A stretch of 64,000 nucleotides of DNA from Mycolicibacterium sp. S2-37 (GTDB lineage: Bacteria > Actinomycetota > Actinomycetes > Mycobacteriales > Mycobacteriaceae), in contig NZ_JAFEVR010000016.1 of NCBI RefSeq assembly GCF_017352375.1, forward strand, positions 62,001-126,000. Reading direction: 5' to 3'. The number at the start of each line of letters is the position of its first letter. Positions within the stretch are counted from its first letter, which is position 1. Made by a program: the position numbers and the translations under genes. The notes beneath the pieces were generated by a model, which had not been told where the DNA came from, ran no database searches, and saw nothing but the letters and a program-made list of their open reading frames with translations. Below are positions 56,783-64,000 of this stretch, in pieces.

Positions 56783-57681
56783 CCGATACGGATGGCGAAC
56801 CGGCTGATATCCGGTTCGCCCGGAACCGCCATCCGGTAGCCCCCGCGGCGCAGCGCATCGGTCGGTGCGGTCATCGGCTCGATCCCGACGACGTCGTCGC
56901 TCGGCGGTGCGAAGAGCTGGGCCGCCGGATAACCCTGGTCGTAGCTGACCTCCACCCGGCGCTCGCCGCCGGAGAGCGCGAAGACGGCGCCGTCGGTCAC
57001 CCCGTCGAAACCATGGTCTAGCGTGCGGTCCCCGAGTGGCTCGGCGCCCCCCGGCCAGGCGTCCACCGCGCCGGTCGGGATACCGCGGTCGTCGACCGGC
57101 AGGTGGTGCAGTGCCGGCGTCTCGAGCACCCAGTCCGCCCGCGGCACGCCCGGGATCTGCAGATACGGGTGATAGCCGTAGCAGACCGGGACCGACGCCG
57201 CCTCGGTCGGTGTCACCGTGGTCTCCACCGTCAGCGTGCGGTCGGCCAGCGTCACCGTCATGGTGAGGGTGTGCGGGAAGGGAAAGCTCGCCAGCAGTTC
57301 GGGCTTGCCGGCCCAGTCCAGGATGGCCACCAGCTGGTCGACGTACTGTTCGGTCACCAGCCAGTCCGGGTTCGCGGCCAGCACGCCGTGGATCGGGGTG
57401 CCGTGTTCGTCGGTGCGGACCCCGCCGACGCCGGGCCTGAGCGTGACGGTCGCGCCGTCGACGGTGTAGTCGTCGGCGCTCAGCCGATTCGCCCACGGAT
57501 AGAGGATCGGGACGCCCATCGTCTTGCCGTTGTCGATGTAGGCCTGCAGCCCCCGGCGCTGACCGAGGTATTCGACACCGTCGTCGGCCAGTGACGTGCA
57601 GATCATCCCCGCCCCGGGGACGTAGGTCGCGGACAGCGACGACGACGGATCGTGCAGGGTGACGGGTTCGGGGACGGCCAT
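56779..57681 (-). CDS. Aldose 1-epimerase family protein
   Basis: A 300-residue galactose-mutarotase-fold protein. PILYPWANRL (N-R substrate loop), HGVLAAN (with a catalytic-type His), GYHPYLQIPG (second His) and GFDGVTDGAVFAL are typical. It should interconvert alpha and beta anomers of an aldose or phosphosugar; the exact sugar is unknown. Start ATG 57681 gives the family's usual N-terminus. It converges on hspR and shares CTAG stop bases with it. Confidence 0.88.
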   Translation of the reverse strand: MAVPEPVTLHDPSSSLSATYVPGAGMICTSLADDGVEYLGQRRGLQAYIDNGKTMGVPILYPWANRLSADDYTVDGATVTLRPGVGGVRTDEHGTPIHGVLAANPDWLVTEQYVDQLVAILDWAGKPELLASFPFPHTLTMTVTLADRTLTVETTVTPTEAASVPVCYGYHPYLQIPGVPRADWVLETPALHHLPVDDRGIPTGAVDAWPGGAEPLGDRTLDHGFDGVTDGAVFALSGGERRVEVSYDQGYPAAQLFAPPSDDVVGIEPMTAPTDALRRGGYRMAVPGEPDISRFAIRIG

Positions 57682-57716
57682 CGTTGCAGTCTGGCACGCG
57701 GACACCCCGACGGTGC

Positions 57717-58883
57717 TCAGCCGGTCAGGGGATCGTGCTGAATGCGTTCGGGCGGCGCGCCTTTCGCCGTGAGTGCCGCTTTGGTGGCCGTGGTCATCGC
57801 CGAGGAGCCGCAGATGAGGATCTGCCGGTCGCCCCAGCCGCCGTAGCGGGTGACGACCTCGGGCAGCCGCCCGGTCTGTCTGACGTGCAGGCCGCGCGGC
57901 GGCGTGACGTCGGGGTAGTCGCGCGCCCACGGCGGATCGGTGGCGTACTCCGACACCGGCGTGACCGACAGCCAGGGATTGGTCGAGGCGATCTGCCACA
58001 GCGTCTTGAGGTCGTAGAGATCGCACGGAAAGCGGGCGCCGAAGAACAGGTGCACCCGCGGGTTGTCGCCGAAGCGCGTCATGTCCATGATCAGGGCGCG
58101 CAACGGCGCCAGGCCGGTACTGCCCGCCACCATCAGCACGTCGCCGCCGGCGCGGTCGACCGCGAGGCCGCCGTGCGGGTTCGACAGCCGCCAGCGGTCG
58201 CCGGGCCGGGTCTCGTTGACGATCGCGGTGCTGACCATGCCGCCCGGCACCGACCGGACGTGGAATTCGATCCCGCCACCCGGTTCGGCCGGGATCGACG
58301 GGCTCAGATAGCGCCAGCGCCGCGGCCACTGCGGCACCTGAACGGTTACGTACTGACCGGGGTGGTAGGCCAGCGGACCGTCGAGTTGTAACCGGATGAG
58401 CGACACGTCACGTGTCACCCGGAGGTGTTCGATGACGGTGCCGTCGCGAAACGGCGGACCGCCCTCGGCGTCGGCGGCTCCGCTCATCACGCCGACGCAC
58501 AGCGCCAGCGCGTCGCGGGCCGCACCGGCGAGACGGTCGTCCCAGCGATCCTCGAGTTGCCTGCGCAACGTGGTGTACAGCGCCTCGCCCAGGGTGCGGT
58601 AGTGGCCCGCGGTCACGCCGTACTTGCGGTGGTCGCGGCCCAGCTGTGCCAGGAACGCGATCGGCTCCTCGGCGCGTCGGGCCACCAGCTCGCCGAGTAC
58701 CCAGGTCATGGCCTGGGCGAACACCGCCCGCTGCCGGGTCATATCGGGCGGGAACAGGTCGCGGATGGACGGATCGGTGGCGAACCACCGGGCGTAGAAC
58801 GCGGCGATCAGTGCGTCGGACCCGAGCCGGGGATCGACCGCGTCGCGCAGCACTGCCAGCGCGTCACCGTCGTCGAGTCCCAC
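57717..58883 (-). CDS. Type II flavohemoglobin (globin-FAD/NAD reductase)
   Basis: A 388-residue fusion. Residues 1-140 are a globin domain, with the proximal His most likely in LGRDHRKYG. Residues 150-390 are a ferredoxin-reductase-type module: RWRYLSPSIPAEPG for the FAD isoalloxazine, GSTGLAPLRAL for the NAD phosphate, and ICGSSAMTTAT near the C-terminus. It resembles Rv0385-type mycobacterial type II flavohemoglobins, which have altered electron-transfer residues, and one has been linked to D-lactate oxidation rather than NO dioxygenation. The GTG start is at 58883. Its globin is shorter in places than E. coli Hmp. Confidence 0.88.
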   Translation of the reverse strand: MGLDDGDALAVLRDAVDPRLGSDALIAAFYARWFATDPSIRDLFPPDMTRQRAVFAQAMTWVLGELVARRAEEPIAFLAQLGRDHRKYGVTAGHYRTLGEALYTTLRRQLEDRWDDRLAGAARDALALCVGVMSGAADAEGGPPFRDGTVIEHLRVTRDVSLIRLQLDGPLAYHPGQYVTVQVPQWPRRWRYLSPSIPAEPGGGIEFHVRSVPGGMVSTAIVNETRPGDRWRLSNPHGGLAVDRAGGDVLMVAGSTGLAPLRALIMDMTRFGDNPRVHLFFGARFPCDLYDLKTLWQIASTNPWLSVTPVSEYATDPPWARDYPDVTPPRGLHVRQTGRLPEVVTRYGGWGDRQILICGSSAMTTATKAALTAKGAPPERIQHDPLTG

Positions 58884-58923
58884 GTGGGTCGAGTGTAGGA
58901 CGCGCCGGCGAGCGGCTCGGGGT

Positions 58924-59313
58924 TTACTTCATCGCCGCGAGCTGGATCAGATTGCCGCAGGTGTCGTCGAAGACGGCGGTGACCACCGGTCCCAGGTCGG
59001 TGGCGTCCTGGGTGAATTCGACGCCCAGCCCCTTGAGCCGCTCGACCTCGGCGTACACATCGTCCACGGCGAACTGGGTGAACGGGATGCCGTCGTCGAC
59101 GAGAGCCTTCTTGAACGGCCCCGCCGCGGGGTGACCGTCCGGCTCGAGGAGCAGTTCCACGCCGTCGGGGTCGGCGCTCGAGACGACGGTGAGCCAGCGG
59201 GCGTCGCCTGCGGGTACGTCGGTCTTCTTGATGAATCCGAGCTTGTCGGTGTAGAAGGCCAACGCCTTGGCCTGGTCGTCGACGAAGACGCTGGTGAGGT
59301 TGATGCGGATCAC
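58924..59313 (-). CDS. VOC family protein (glyoxalase/bleomycin-resistance fold)
   Basis: A 129-residue single-VOC-domain pair protein. INLTSVFVDDQAKALAFYTDKLGF is the first half-motif (partial quote), and VEFTQDATDLGPVVTAVFDDTCGNLIQLAA the second. It may bind a metal, though the usual HxE ligands are not all apparent. GTG 59313 overlaps the arsR TGA (GTGA), so the two genes are translated from one mRNA. The substrate is unknown; co-expression with an ArsR regulator suggests a stress or resistance function. Confidence 0.85.
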   Translation of the reverse strand: MIRINLTSVFVDDQAKALAFYTDKLGFIKKTDVPAGDARWLTVVSSADPDGVELLLEPDGHPAAGPFKKALVDDGIPFTQFAVDDVYAEVERLKGLGVEFTQDATDLGPVVTAVFDDTCGNLIQLAAMK

Positions 59314-59606
59314 GGCTGTGGTTCCTCTCGATTGGTGGGCCACCGTTCGACGATCGAGCGCAGCGGGCCCGTGTCGAGGTGGTGGAACTTGTACCGGCCC
59401 TGCCGCCGGGTGTGCACCAGCCCGGCCTGTTCGAGCACCGCGAGATGTTGCGAGACGCCCTGGCGCGACAGGGCCAGGCCGTGCTTCATGGTCAGCCGCC
59501 CGCAGATCTCGAACAGGGTCTGACCGTCCCGGTCGGTGAGCTCGTCCAGGATGATGCGTCGCGTCGCGTCTCCGAGTGCCTTGAACAGGTCCGGGTCGGC
59601 GTCCAC
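59310..59606 (-). CDS. ArsR-family transcriptional regulator
   Basis: A 98-residue winged helix-turn-helix regulator: LFKALGDATRRIILDELT, then LSRQGVSQHLAVLEQAGLVHTRRQGRYKFHHLD (partial), the classical ArsR recognition-helix pattern. It lacks the CxC metal motif, so the effector is not obvious. I start at GTG 59606 because TTGACA (59643-59638) and TATAAC (59619-59614) sit upstream and the transcription start should fall on this codon, giving a leaderless mRNA. A TTG at 59624 would lie upstream of the promoter's start site. It is followed by and overlaps the VOC gene. Confidence 0.87.
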   Translation of the reverse strand: MDADPDLFKALGDATRRIILDELTDRDGQTLFEICGRLTMKHGLALSRQGVSQHLAVLEQAGLVHTRRQGRYKFHHLDTGPLRSIVERWPTNREEPQP

Positions 59607-59613
59607 CCGTACC

Positions 59614-59643
59614 GTTATAGGCAAGTGAGCACTTGCCTGTCAA
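59614..59643 (-). promoter_or_regulatory. arsR promoter with embedded operator palindrome
   Basis: On the minus strand TTGACA (59643-59638) and TATAAC (59619-59614) are separated by 18 bases. The spacer contains the perfect palindrome AGGCAAGTG-AG-CACTTGCCT (plus strand 59619-59638). A bound ArsR dimer would block RNA polymerase directly. Confidence 0.82.
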
Positions 59644-60650
59644 GCGATCGCTCTACTCCGCCCGCGCACCGCGGCAATCGCCACCAGCGCCGCACCGGCC
59701 AGCGCCCAGCAGGTCAGCACCACGACCGCGGACGTGGCGCCCGCGCCGTCGAAGTAGGCGGTGGAACGCAGCAGCGTGGCATTGGCGCCCTGGGGTAGCC
59801 ACTGGCCCAGGGTGCCCCAGCCACTCGGCAGCATCTCCGGTGCGCTGGTCAGGCCCGAGAGGGGATTGCCGAGCAGCAGCGCGAGCACCGCGCCGACCGC
59901 GAGTCCGGTCCGGCCGAACACCGAGCCGAGGCCGAGGATGGGTAGTCCGCAGCCGAGCAGCCCGAGCGTCAGCCCGGCCGTCACACCCCAGAAGTTGTGC
60001 TCGACGGAGCCGAGGACGTAGACGAGCAGGGCGGCGATGGTCAGCGCGGCGGCGCCCGCGAATGCGACGGCCGCGCCCAATCGGGTCCACACCTCACGGC
60101 GCAGAGCGAACACCAGCGCCACCGCGGGCAGGATCCCCGCCAGGGTGACCGGTAACGCCGAGGCGGCCAGGCCCGCACCCCGCGGATCGTCGGCGGGCAA
60201 CGGGGCGACGTCCTCGATGGCCGGCGGTCTGCCGGTCTGCTCGGCCATCCCGGTGCCGATCTGGGTGAGCAGCTGGGCCACCGCCGGGCTTGCCCCGCTG
60301 GCGATCAGCATCGTGGGGCCTGCCGGGTCCAGTGCCAGACCGCCGTAGACGTGGCGCTCGGCGATGGCGTCGCGCAGCGCGTCCTCCCCCGGGTAGTAGG
60401 TGACGGCGAAGGCGCCGGGGGCGCGTTGCTCGAGCGTGTCGGCGACACGCCCGTTGGCGGCCTGCGGACCGGCGATGCCGATCGGGACGCCGTGCGGCGC
60501 GGATCGGGTGGCCGGCAGCGCGAAGGCCAGCGCCACGATGGCCATGGCGGCACAGAGCACCGCCACGATGCCGGCGGCCCGGACCGCGGGCGGTGGTTCG
60601 CCGGTGGCGGTGCGGTGGTGCGGCCGGCCGGTCTGAGACGTCGTTGTCAT
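59640..60650 (-). CDS. Multi-pass membrane protein, ABC-2/YhgE-like permease type
   Basis: A 336-residue membrane protein. After one N-terminal helix (VRAAGIVAVLCAAMAIVALAF, partial) there is an extracytoplasmic domain of about 130 residues (VPIGIAGPQAANGRVADTLE, GGLALDPAGPTMLIASGASPA), then about six helices. The layout is that of YhgE/Pip or DUF3533-type membrane proteins related to ABC-2 permeases. No ATPase is adjacent. Start ATG 60650 follows AAGGAG; upstream frame is promoter DNA. It is divergent from a TetR gene with two palindromes between them, so probably is the target of that regulator. An efflux role is inferred. Confidence 0.8.
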   Translation of the reverse strand: MTTTSQTGRPHHRTATGEPPPAVRAAGIVAVLCAAMAIVALAFALPATRSAPHGVPIGIAGPQAANGRVADTLEQRAPGAFAVTYYPGEDALRDAIAERHVYGGLALDPAGPTMLIASGASPAVAQLLTQIGTGMAEQTGRPPAIEDVAPLPADDPRGAGLAASALPVTLAGILPAVALVFALRREVWTRLGAAVAFAGAAALTIAALLVYVLGSVEHNFWGVTAGLTLGLLGCGLPILGLGSVFGRTGLAVGAVLALLLGNPLSGLTSAPEMLPSGWGTLGQWLPQGANATLLRSTAYFDGAGATSAVVVLTCWALAGAALVAIAAVRGRSRAIA

Positions 60651-60690
60651 CGACCACTCCTTTTCACTCGTCATTGAATTAATGCGTGTG

Positions 60691-60707
60691 GGGAGCGTAG
60701 CGCTCCC
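60691..60707. promoter_or_regulatory. Palindrome in the divergent tetR/membrane-protein promoter (site 1)
   Basis: GGGAGCG-TAG-CGCTCCC is a perfect 7-base-arm repeat, between the two divergent genes. It could be an operator or a 5' UTR hairpin of the membrane-protein gene. Confidence 0.5.
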
Positions 60708-60715
60708 GTGAAGCG

Positions 60716-60735
60716 ATTTCAATATTCGTTGAAAT
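60716..60735. promoter_or_regulatory. Palindrome near the tetR start (site 2), likely operator
   Basis: ATTTCAA-TATTCG-TTGAAAT is a perfect 7-base-arm inverted repeat, 14 bases before the tetR ATG. It is AT-rich compared with its surroundings and the better candidate for binding by the TetR protein encoded next to it. Confidence 0.65.
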
Positions 60736-60749
60736 GATAGGGTCGGCGG

Positions 60750-61370
60750 ATGGCTTCACCAGCTAAGACAGGGCGCCGGCGGGGCCGCAGACAGGGTGAA
60801 CCGGTATCACGGGACGCCGTGCTGGACGCCGCGAAGAAGCGGTTCGCCGCCCAGGGTTACGAGGGGACGACGCTGCGCAGCATCGCCGACGACGCCCGCG
60901 TGGACCCGGCGATGGTGCTGTACCTGTTCGGGTCGAAGGTCGAGTTGTTCCGCGAATCGCTGCGGCTGATCATCGACCCGCAACTGCTCATCACAGCCCT
61001 GTCCGAGGGCGACGGCGACGTCGGGACCCGTCTGGTGCGGGTGTATTTGCGCATCTGGGAGTCACCCGATACCGGACCGAGCATGGTCACGATGCTGCAG
61101 TCGGCCACCTCCAACAACGACGCGCACGAGGCGTTCCGCAGCTTCATCCAGACCTATGTTCTGACCGGGGTCGCGGAGGTGCTGGGCGGCGGCGAGACGG
61201 CACGGCTGCGCGCGACGCTCGCGGCCACCACGCTCGTCGGCACCGCCATGCTGCGCTACGTCATGCAGATTCCGCCGTTGGCGACCCTGCCCGGTGACGA
61301 TCTCATGCGGCTGTTGGCGCCGACCGTGACGCGCTACCTCACCGCCGATGCCGCCGAACTGGGGCTGTGA
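60750..61370 (+). CDS. TetR/AcrR family transcriptional regulator
   Basis: A 206-residue regulator. After a basic tail (KTGRRRGRRQGEPVSRDAVL) comes the HTH with AAKKRFAAQGYEGTTLRSIADDARVDPAMVLYLFGSKVEL (partial), diagnostic for the TetR family. The C-terminal part has the TetR_C-like helix ARLRATLAATTLVGTAMLRY. The ligand is unknown. It is divergent from the membrane-protein gene at 59640-60650 and there are two palindromes between. A TAGGGT hexamer ends 6 bases before the ATG, so leaderless initiation is possible. Confidence 0.9.
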   Translation: MASPAKTGRRRGRRQGEPVSRDAVLDAAKKRFAAQGYEGTTLRSIADDARVDPAMVLYLFGSKVELFRESLRLIIDPQLLITALSEGDGDVGTRLVRVYLRIWESPDTGPSMVTMLQSATSNNDAHEAFRSFIQTYVLTGVAEVLGGGETARLRATLAATTLVGTAMLRYVMQIPPLATLPGDDLMRLLAPTVTRYLTADAAELGL

Positions 61371-61437
61371 ACCCGCTCGGAAGTGTTTGACTGCCCTCAT
61401 CCTTGGTTGGGACAGCCGACGGAAAAGGAGGAATGCT

Positions 61438-61869
61438 GTGAGCGCGAACAGCAGTGCAAATATTGCCGGGGTGCACCACATCTCGTTGACGGTCACCGAC
61501 CTCGAAGCCAGCATCGCCTGGTATCAACGCGTGTTCCGAACCGAGCGGCTGGACCTCACCGTCCCGCACTACGGCCGCGAGGAGACCGGCTACAGCGTAT
61601 TGCTGCCGGAGCCCCGGTCCGGCCTGATATTCGGACTCCACAAGAACACGGCGAACGACGGTGAGCGGTTCGACGAGGCGCGCACCGGCATGGACCACGT
61701 GTCGTTCGGTGTCGCCGACCGGGCGGCCCTCGAAGCGTGGACCGGGTGGCTCGACGAACTCGGCGTCGAGCACAGCGGTGTCGTCGACGAGACCGAACCG
61801 ATCACCTATTCGACGGTGGTGTTCCGCGATCCGGACAACATTCAGCTGGAACTCATCGCCATGGCCTGA
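61438..61869 (+). CDS. VOC family protein
   Basis: A 143-residue glyoxalase-fold protein with two beta-alpha-beta-beta-beta halves: IAGVHHISLTVTDLEASIAWY with a metal-ligand-type His, and TGMDHVSFGVADRAALEAW with a second His and FRDPDNIQLELIA carrying the Glu ligand. So metal binding (His-His-Glu) is likely. GTG 61438 follows GGAGG at 6 bases. The reaction is unassigned; dioxygenase or lyase activity is possible. It follows the tetR gene by 67 bases on the same strand. Confidence 0.88.
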   Translation: MSANSSANIAGVHHISLTVTDLEASIAWYQRVFRTERLDLTVPHYGREETGYSVLLPEPRSGLIFGLHKNTANDGERFDEARTGMDHVSFGVADRAALEAWTGWLDELGVEHSGVVDETEPITYSTVVFRDPDNIQLELIAMA

Positions 61870-62012
61870 GTGGCCGGGCGCAGGAAAGACGCGCCACGAC
61901 CGCACATGCTGATGCGATCGTGGCAAAGTGCCGCGGCCGCCCGACCGCGTCCGGTAGCGTCGCCGTCGCGCCGACGTGGTTCCGACAGCGACGCAGAACC
62001 ACTGGAGGCCGC

Positions 62013-64000
62013 GTGTACCGCCGTCGCAGCAAGCCCACCGCCGCTCTGGCATACCTCGTCGTCGCGGCGATGGTGATGGCGATGACGTCGTGCGCGAGTC
62101 ACGAACCGGCACCGCAGATCGGCGTCAACGCCGGACCCGACGGCACACCCGCGGCCTACCGCGAGCCGGTCAAGCTCTCCAGCGAAGACGGCGTGCTCGA
62201 AGTCCGACTCTCCGCGCACCAGGGGACCGTCGACCTCGACACGGTCAAAGAACCGGTGAGCAACTTCATGGTCTTCGGTTACGAACTCGTCAGGGGCACC
62301 AGTTCGGACGGATCGACCAAGGGCGACAACACCTATCCCGCACCGACGCTGCGCGTCGACCCCGGCGAACGCCTGATCGTCCACTACGACAACGATCTCG
62401 CCGACATGACGATCCAGGACTACTACGACCCCGCCTATACGCGAGCCGGCGCCGACGTCCCGCTCTATCCCGAACAGCTGGAATCCTCACCGCTGAATCT
62501 GCACACCCACGGACTGCACGTGAGCCCCGACGGCAACGCCGACAACGTGCTGCTCGACATTCCGGCCGGGATGGGTAACACCTTCGACTACGCGGTGCCC
62601 GACGACATGCCGCAGGGCCTGTACTGGTACCACAGCCACCGCCACACCCTCACCGCGCAGCAGACCTACCGCGGGCTGGCGGGGATGCTGGAGATCGGGC
62701 GCCCCGACGGCAATCTGCCACTGGTCACGCAGAACGACATCCCGGTGCGGACGATGGCGCTGCAGTACAACTACGTCTTCGACCGCGCCAACGGCGGGCA
62801 CCAGCTCAACGACCTCACCCGCCCGCAATGGGTGAACACCGCGGTGGCGCCGACGGGATCGCAGATGGCCGACGGAACGTACGCGCCGAGTCTGGCGCCG
62901 GTGAACTTCGCCGAACGCCCCGAGGGCACCCGCTACATGACCAACTGGTACCAGGGACCGCTCTCACCGCGGAATCACCGCGGTCAAAACCAGTTCGTCC
63001 CAGGCAATCTGCAGAGCTTCACCAGCCGCGAGGTGCAGGTGCCCGCCGACCCCCAACTCGCCGAAAACCTGCGCGACGTCCAGTACACCGTCAACGGTCA
63101 GTTCCAGCCGGAGCTGATCGCGAAACCCGGTCAGACCGAGATCTGGGTGCTGGGCAACTTCAGCGACATCGCCTACATGTCGGTCGGCCTGCGGGAGACC
63201 GCCACCGGCAACCGCCCCCCGTTCGCCGTCGTGGGCCAGGACGGCAATCCGTTCCTGCAGGTGCAACGGCCCGTCGACGGTGACGGCACCCGGCTGCTGA
63301 TTCCGCCCGGTTCGCGATACGCGATCGCGGTCACCATGCCCGAGACCGGTGACCTGGTGCTCGAACTACCCCGGCAGCAGAACGTGCCGCCGGTGGTGAA
63401 TCCCGGTGTGCTGTACACCGGCAACGGCACGGCGAACCCGCCGGCGGTCCTCGGCACGGTCACGGTCGACACCGACCACATCAGCTACACCGACGGCTTC
63501 TTCACCTTTCCCGTGCAGACCCTGCTGACCGTCAAACCCGGTGAAGGCGCAGGCCGGACCACCGCTTTCGAACCCGGCCAGAACCTCGGCGCCTACACCT
63601 CGTTCGTCGACACCTCCGCCATGACCCCGGACCTCACCCGCGAGCTGGTGGTCCGTGGCGGCTTCGACAATCAGTACGCCAACAAGACCGATCCGAAGTC
63701 GATCATGTACCAGTTCGCGGACAACGCCTTCCCGAACATTCCGTTGATCCAGGCGCGCCTCAACTCCGTCGAAGAGTGGAAGGTGGTCAACTACAACAAC
63801 GACGCGCATCCGATGCACATCCACGTCAACGACTTCCAGGTCACCGAGATCGTCAACCCGATCGCCGGGACCAGGACCGGCGTGCAGATGTGGGGTGAGG
63901 ACAACGTCAACGTGCCCGCCCCGGTGATCGACGACAACGAAGTGGCGCTCGACGTCGCGTCGACGACGGTCCGCACCCAGTTCACCGGATACACCGGCAC
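62013..64000 (+). CDS. Multicopper oxidase lipoprotein (3' truncated by window)
   Basis: At least 662 codons of a multicopper oxidase, open to the end of the window. A GTG start at 62013 follows GGAGG by 4 bases. The N-terminus has a hydrophobic signal ending in MTSC, a lipobox, so it is probably a membrane-anchored exported enzyme. Copper ligands visible are LHTHGLH, WYHSHRH and, near the 3' end, HPMHIH; the final HCHxxxH part lies beyond the window. It oxidises metal ions or phenols with reduction of O2 to water and may serve copper tolerance, as MmcO does in mycobacteria, though it appears longer than that protein. Confidence 0.88.
   Translation, partial: MYRRRSKPTAALAYLVVAAMVMAMTSCASHEPAPQIGVNAGPDGTPAAYREPVKLSSEDGVLEVRLSAHQGTVDLDTVKEPVSNFMVFGYELVRGTSSDGSTKGDNTYPAPTLRVDPGERLIVHYDNDLADMTIQDYYDPAYTRAGADVPLYPEQLESSPLNLHTHGLHVSPDGNADNVLLDIPAGMGNTFDYAVPDDMPQGLYWYHSHRHTLTAQQTYRGLAGMLEIGRPDGNLPLVTQNDIPVRTMALQYNYVFDRANGGHQLNDLTRPQWVNTAVAPTGSQMADGTYAPSLAPVNFAERPEGTRYMTNWYQGPLSPRNHRGQNQFVPGNLQSFTSREVQVPADPQLAENLRDVQYTVNGQFQPELIAKPGQTEIWVLGNFSDIAYMSVGLRETATGNRPPFAVVGQDGNPFLQVQRPVDGDGTRLLIPPGSRYAIAVTMPETGDLVLELPRQQNVPPVVNPGVLYTGNGTANPPAVLGTVTVDTDHISYTDGFFTFPVQTLLTVKPGEGAGRTTAFEPGQNLGAYTSFVDTSAMTPDLTRELVVRGGFDNQYANKTDPKSIMYQFADNAFPNIPLIQARLNSVEEWKVVNYNNDAHPMHIHVNDFQVTEIVNPIAGTRTGVQMWGEDNVNVPAPVIDDNEVALDVASTTVRTQFTGYTG

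Noticed and set aside
1..64000. Insertion sequences, prophage genes or integrase/att sites
   Set aside because: No transposase, integrase or terminal repeats were recognised; gene order follows the conserved mycobacterial backbone with accessory operons.

Overview
The window is high-GC actinobacterial DNA and almost certainly comes from a mycobacterium of the rapidly growing (Mycolicibacterium) kind. Its genes follow, in interrupted form, the order of the M. tuberculosis Rv0312-Rv0353 region: a DUF7159-type protein, tRNA-Gly/dcd, udgA, rmlA, an aspC/alaT-like aminotransferase, etfD, iniR, iniB-iniA-iniC, lpqJ, then dnaK-grpE-dnaJ-hspR. An MspA-type porin gene, typical of fast growers, sits inside it. 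These Rv equivalences rest on recalled family knowledge and synteny, not on a search.

Left part (1-7.7 kb): the tail of an NAD-dependent epimerase, an SDR oxidoreductase, a small secreted protein, and a tightly overlapping five-gene minus-strand operon. That operon encodes a lipoprotein, two permeases, an ATPase and an alkaline-phosphatase-superfamily hydrolase. It looks like a phosphonate/phosphoester importer and lies behind an inverted repeat that matches the PhnF/HutC operator type. A tRNA-Gly(CCC) gene follows.

7.7-20.6 kb: dcd, a membrane-anchored actin-fold protein with a proline-rich tail, UDP-glucose dehydrogenase, a TetR gene with a palindromic operator divergent from two ABC half-transporters plus an MFS protein (a YbtPQX/RhtX-like set), a cytochrome P450, a mycothiol-dependent isomerase-fold protein, an NTF2-like protein and rmlA.

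20.6-32.9 kb: a three-subunit molybdenum aldehyde oxidoreductase (PaoABC-like, with an extra Fe-S insertion in the FAD subunit), an FAD oxidoreductase, an orphan solute-binding lipoprotein, a YibE/F membrane protein, an aminotransferase, and EtfD with an unusual repeat-rich C-terminal tail.

33-45.7 kb is the most distinctive part: an expanded ini (isoniazid-inducible) locus. The STAND regulator IniR is followed by an IniB-domain protein, IniB and the dynamin-like IniA and IniC. The block is bracketed by two paralogous single-pass Hsp70/actin-fold proteins with low-complexity tails, then two small membrane proteins with Thr-rich tails. Repeated CCCCTAA-type elements lie upstream of both IniB-type genes and are good IniR-box candidates. 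The iniC reading frame appears to begin at an ATC codon.

45.7-64 kb: an operon of zwf, a GH15 trehalase/glucoamylase-like enzyme, a TIGR03085 protein and an F420-dependent LLM oxidoreductase; lpqJ; a secreted protein with an MspA-type porin; the HspR-controlled dnaK operon with two HAIR elements and a SigH-like promoter; an aldose epimerase; a type II flavohemoglobin; an ArsR regulator with its operator placed between the -35 and -10 boxes; a TetR/membrane-protein pair; a VOC protein; and the start of a multicopper oxidase lipoprotein that runs off the window.
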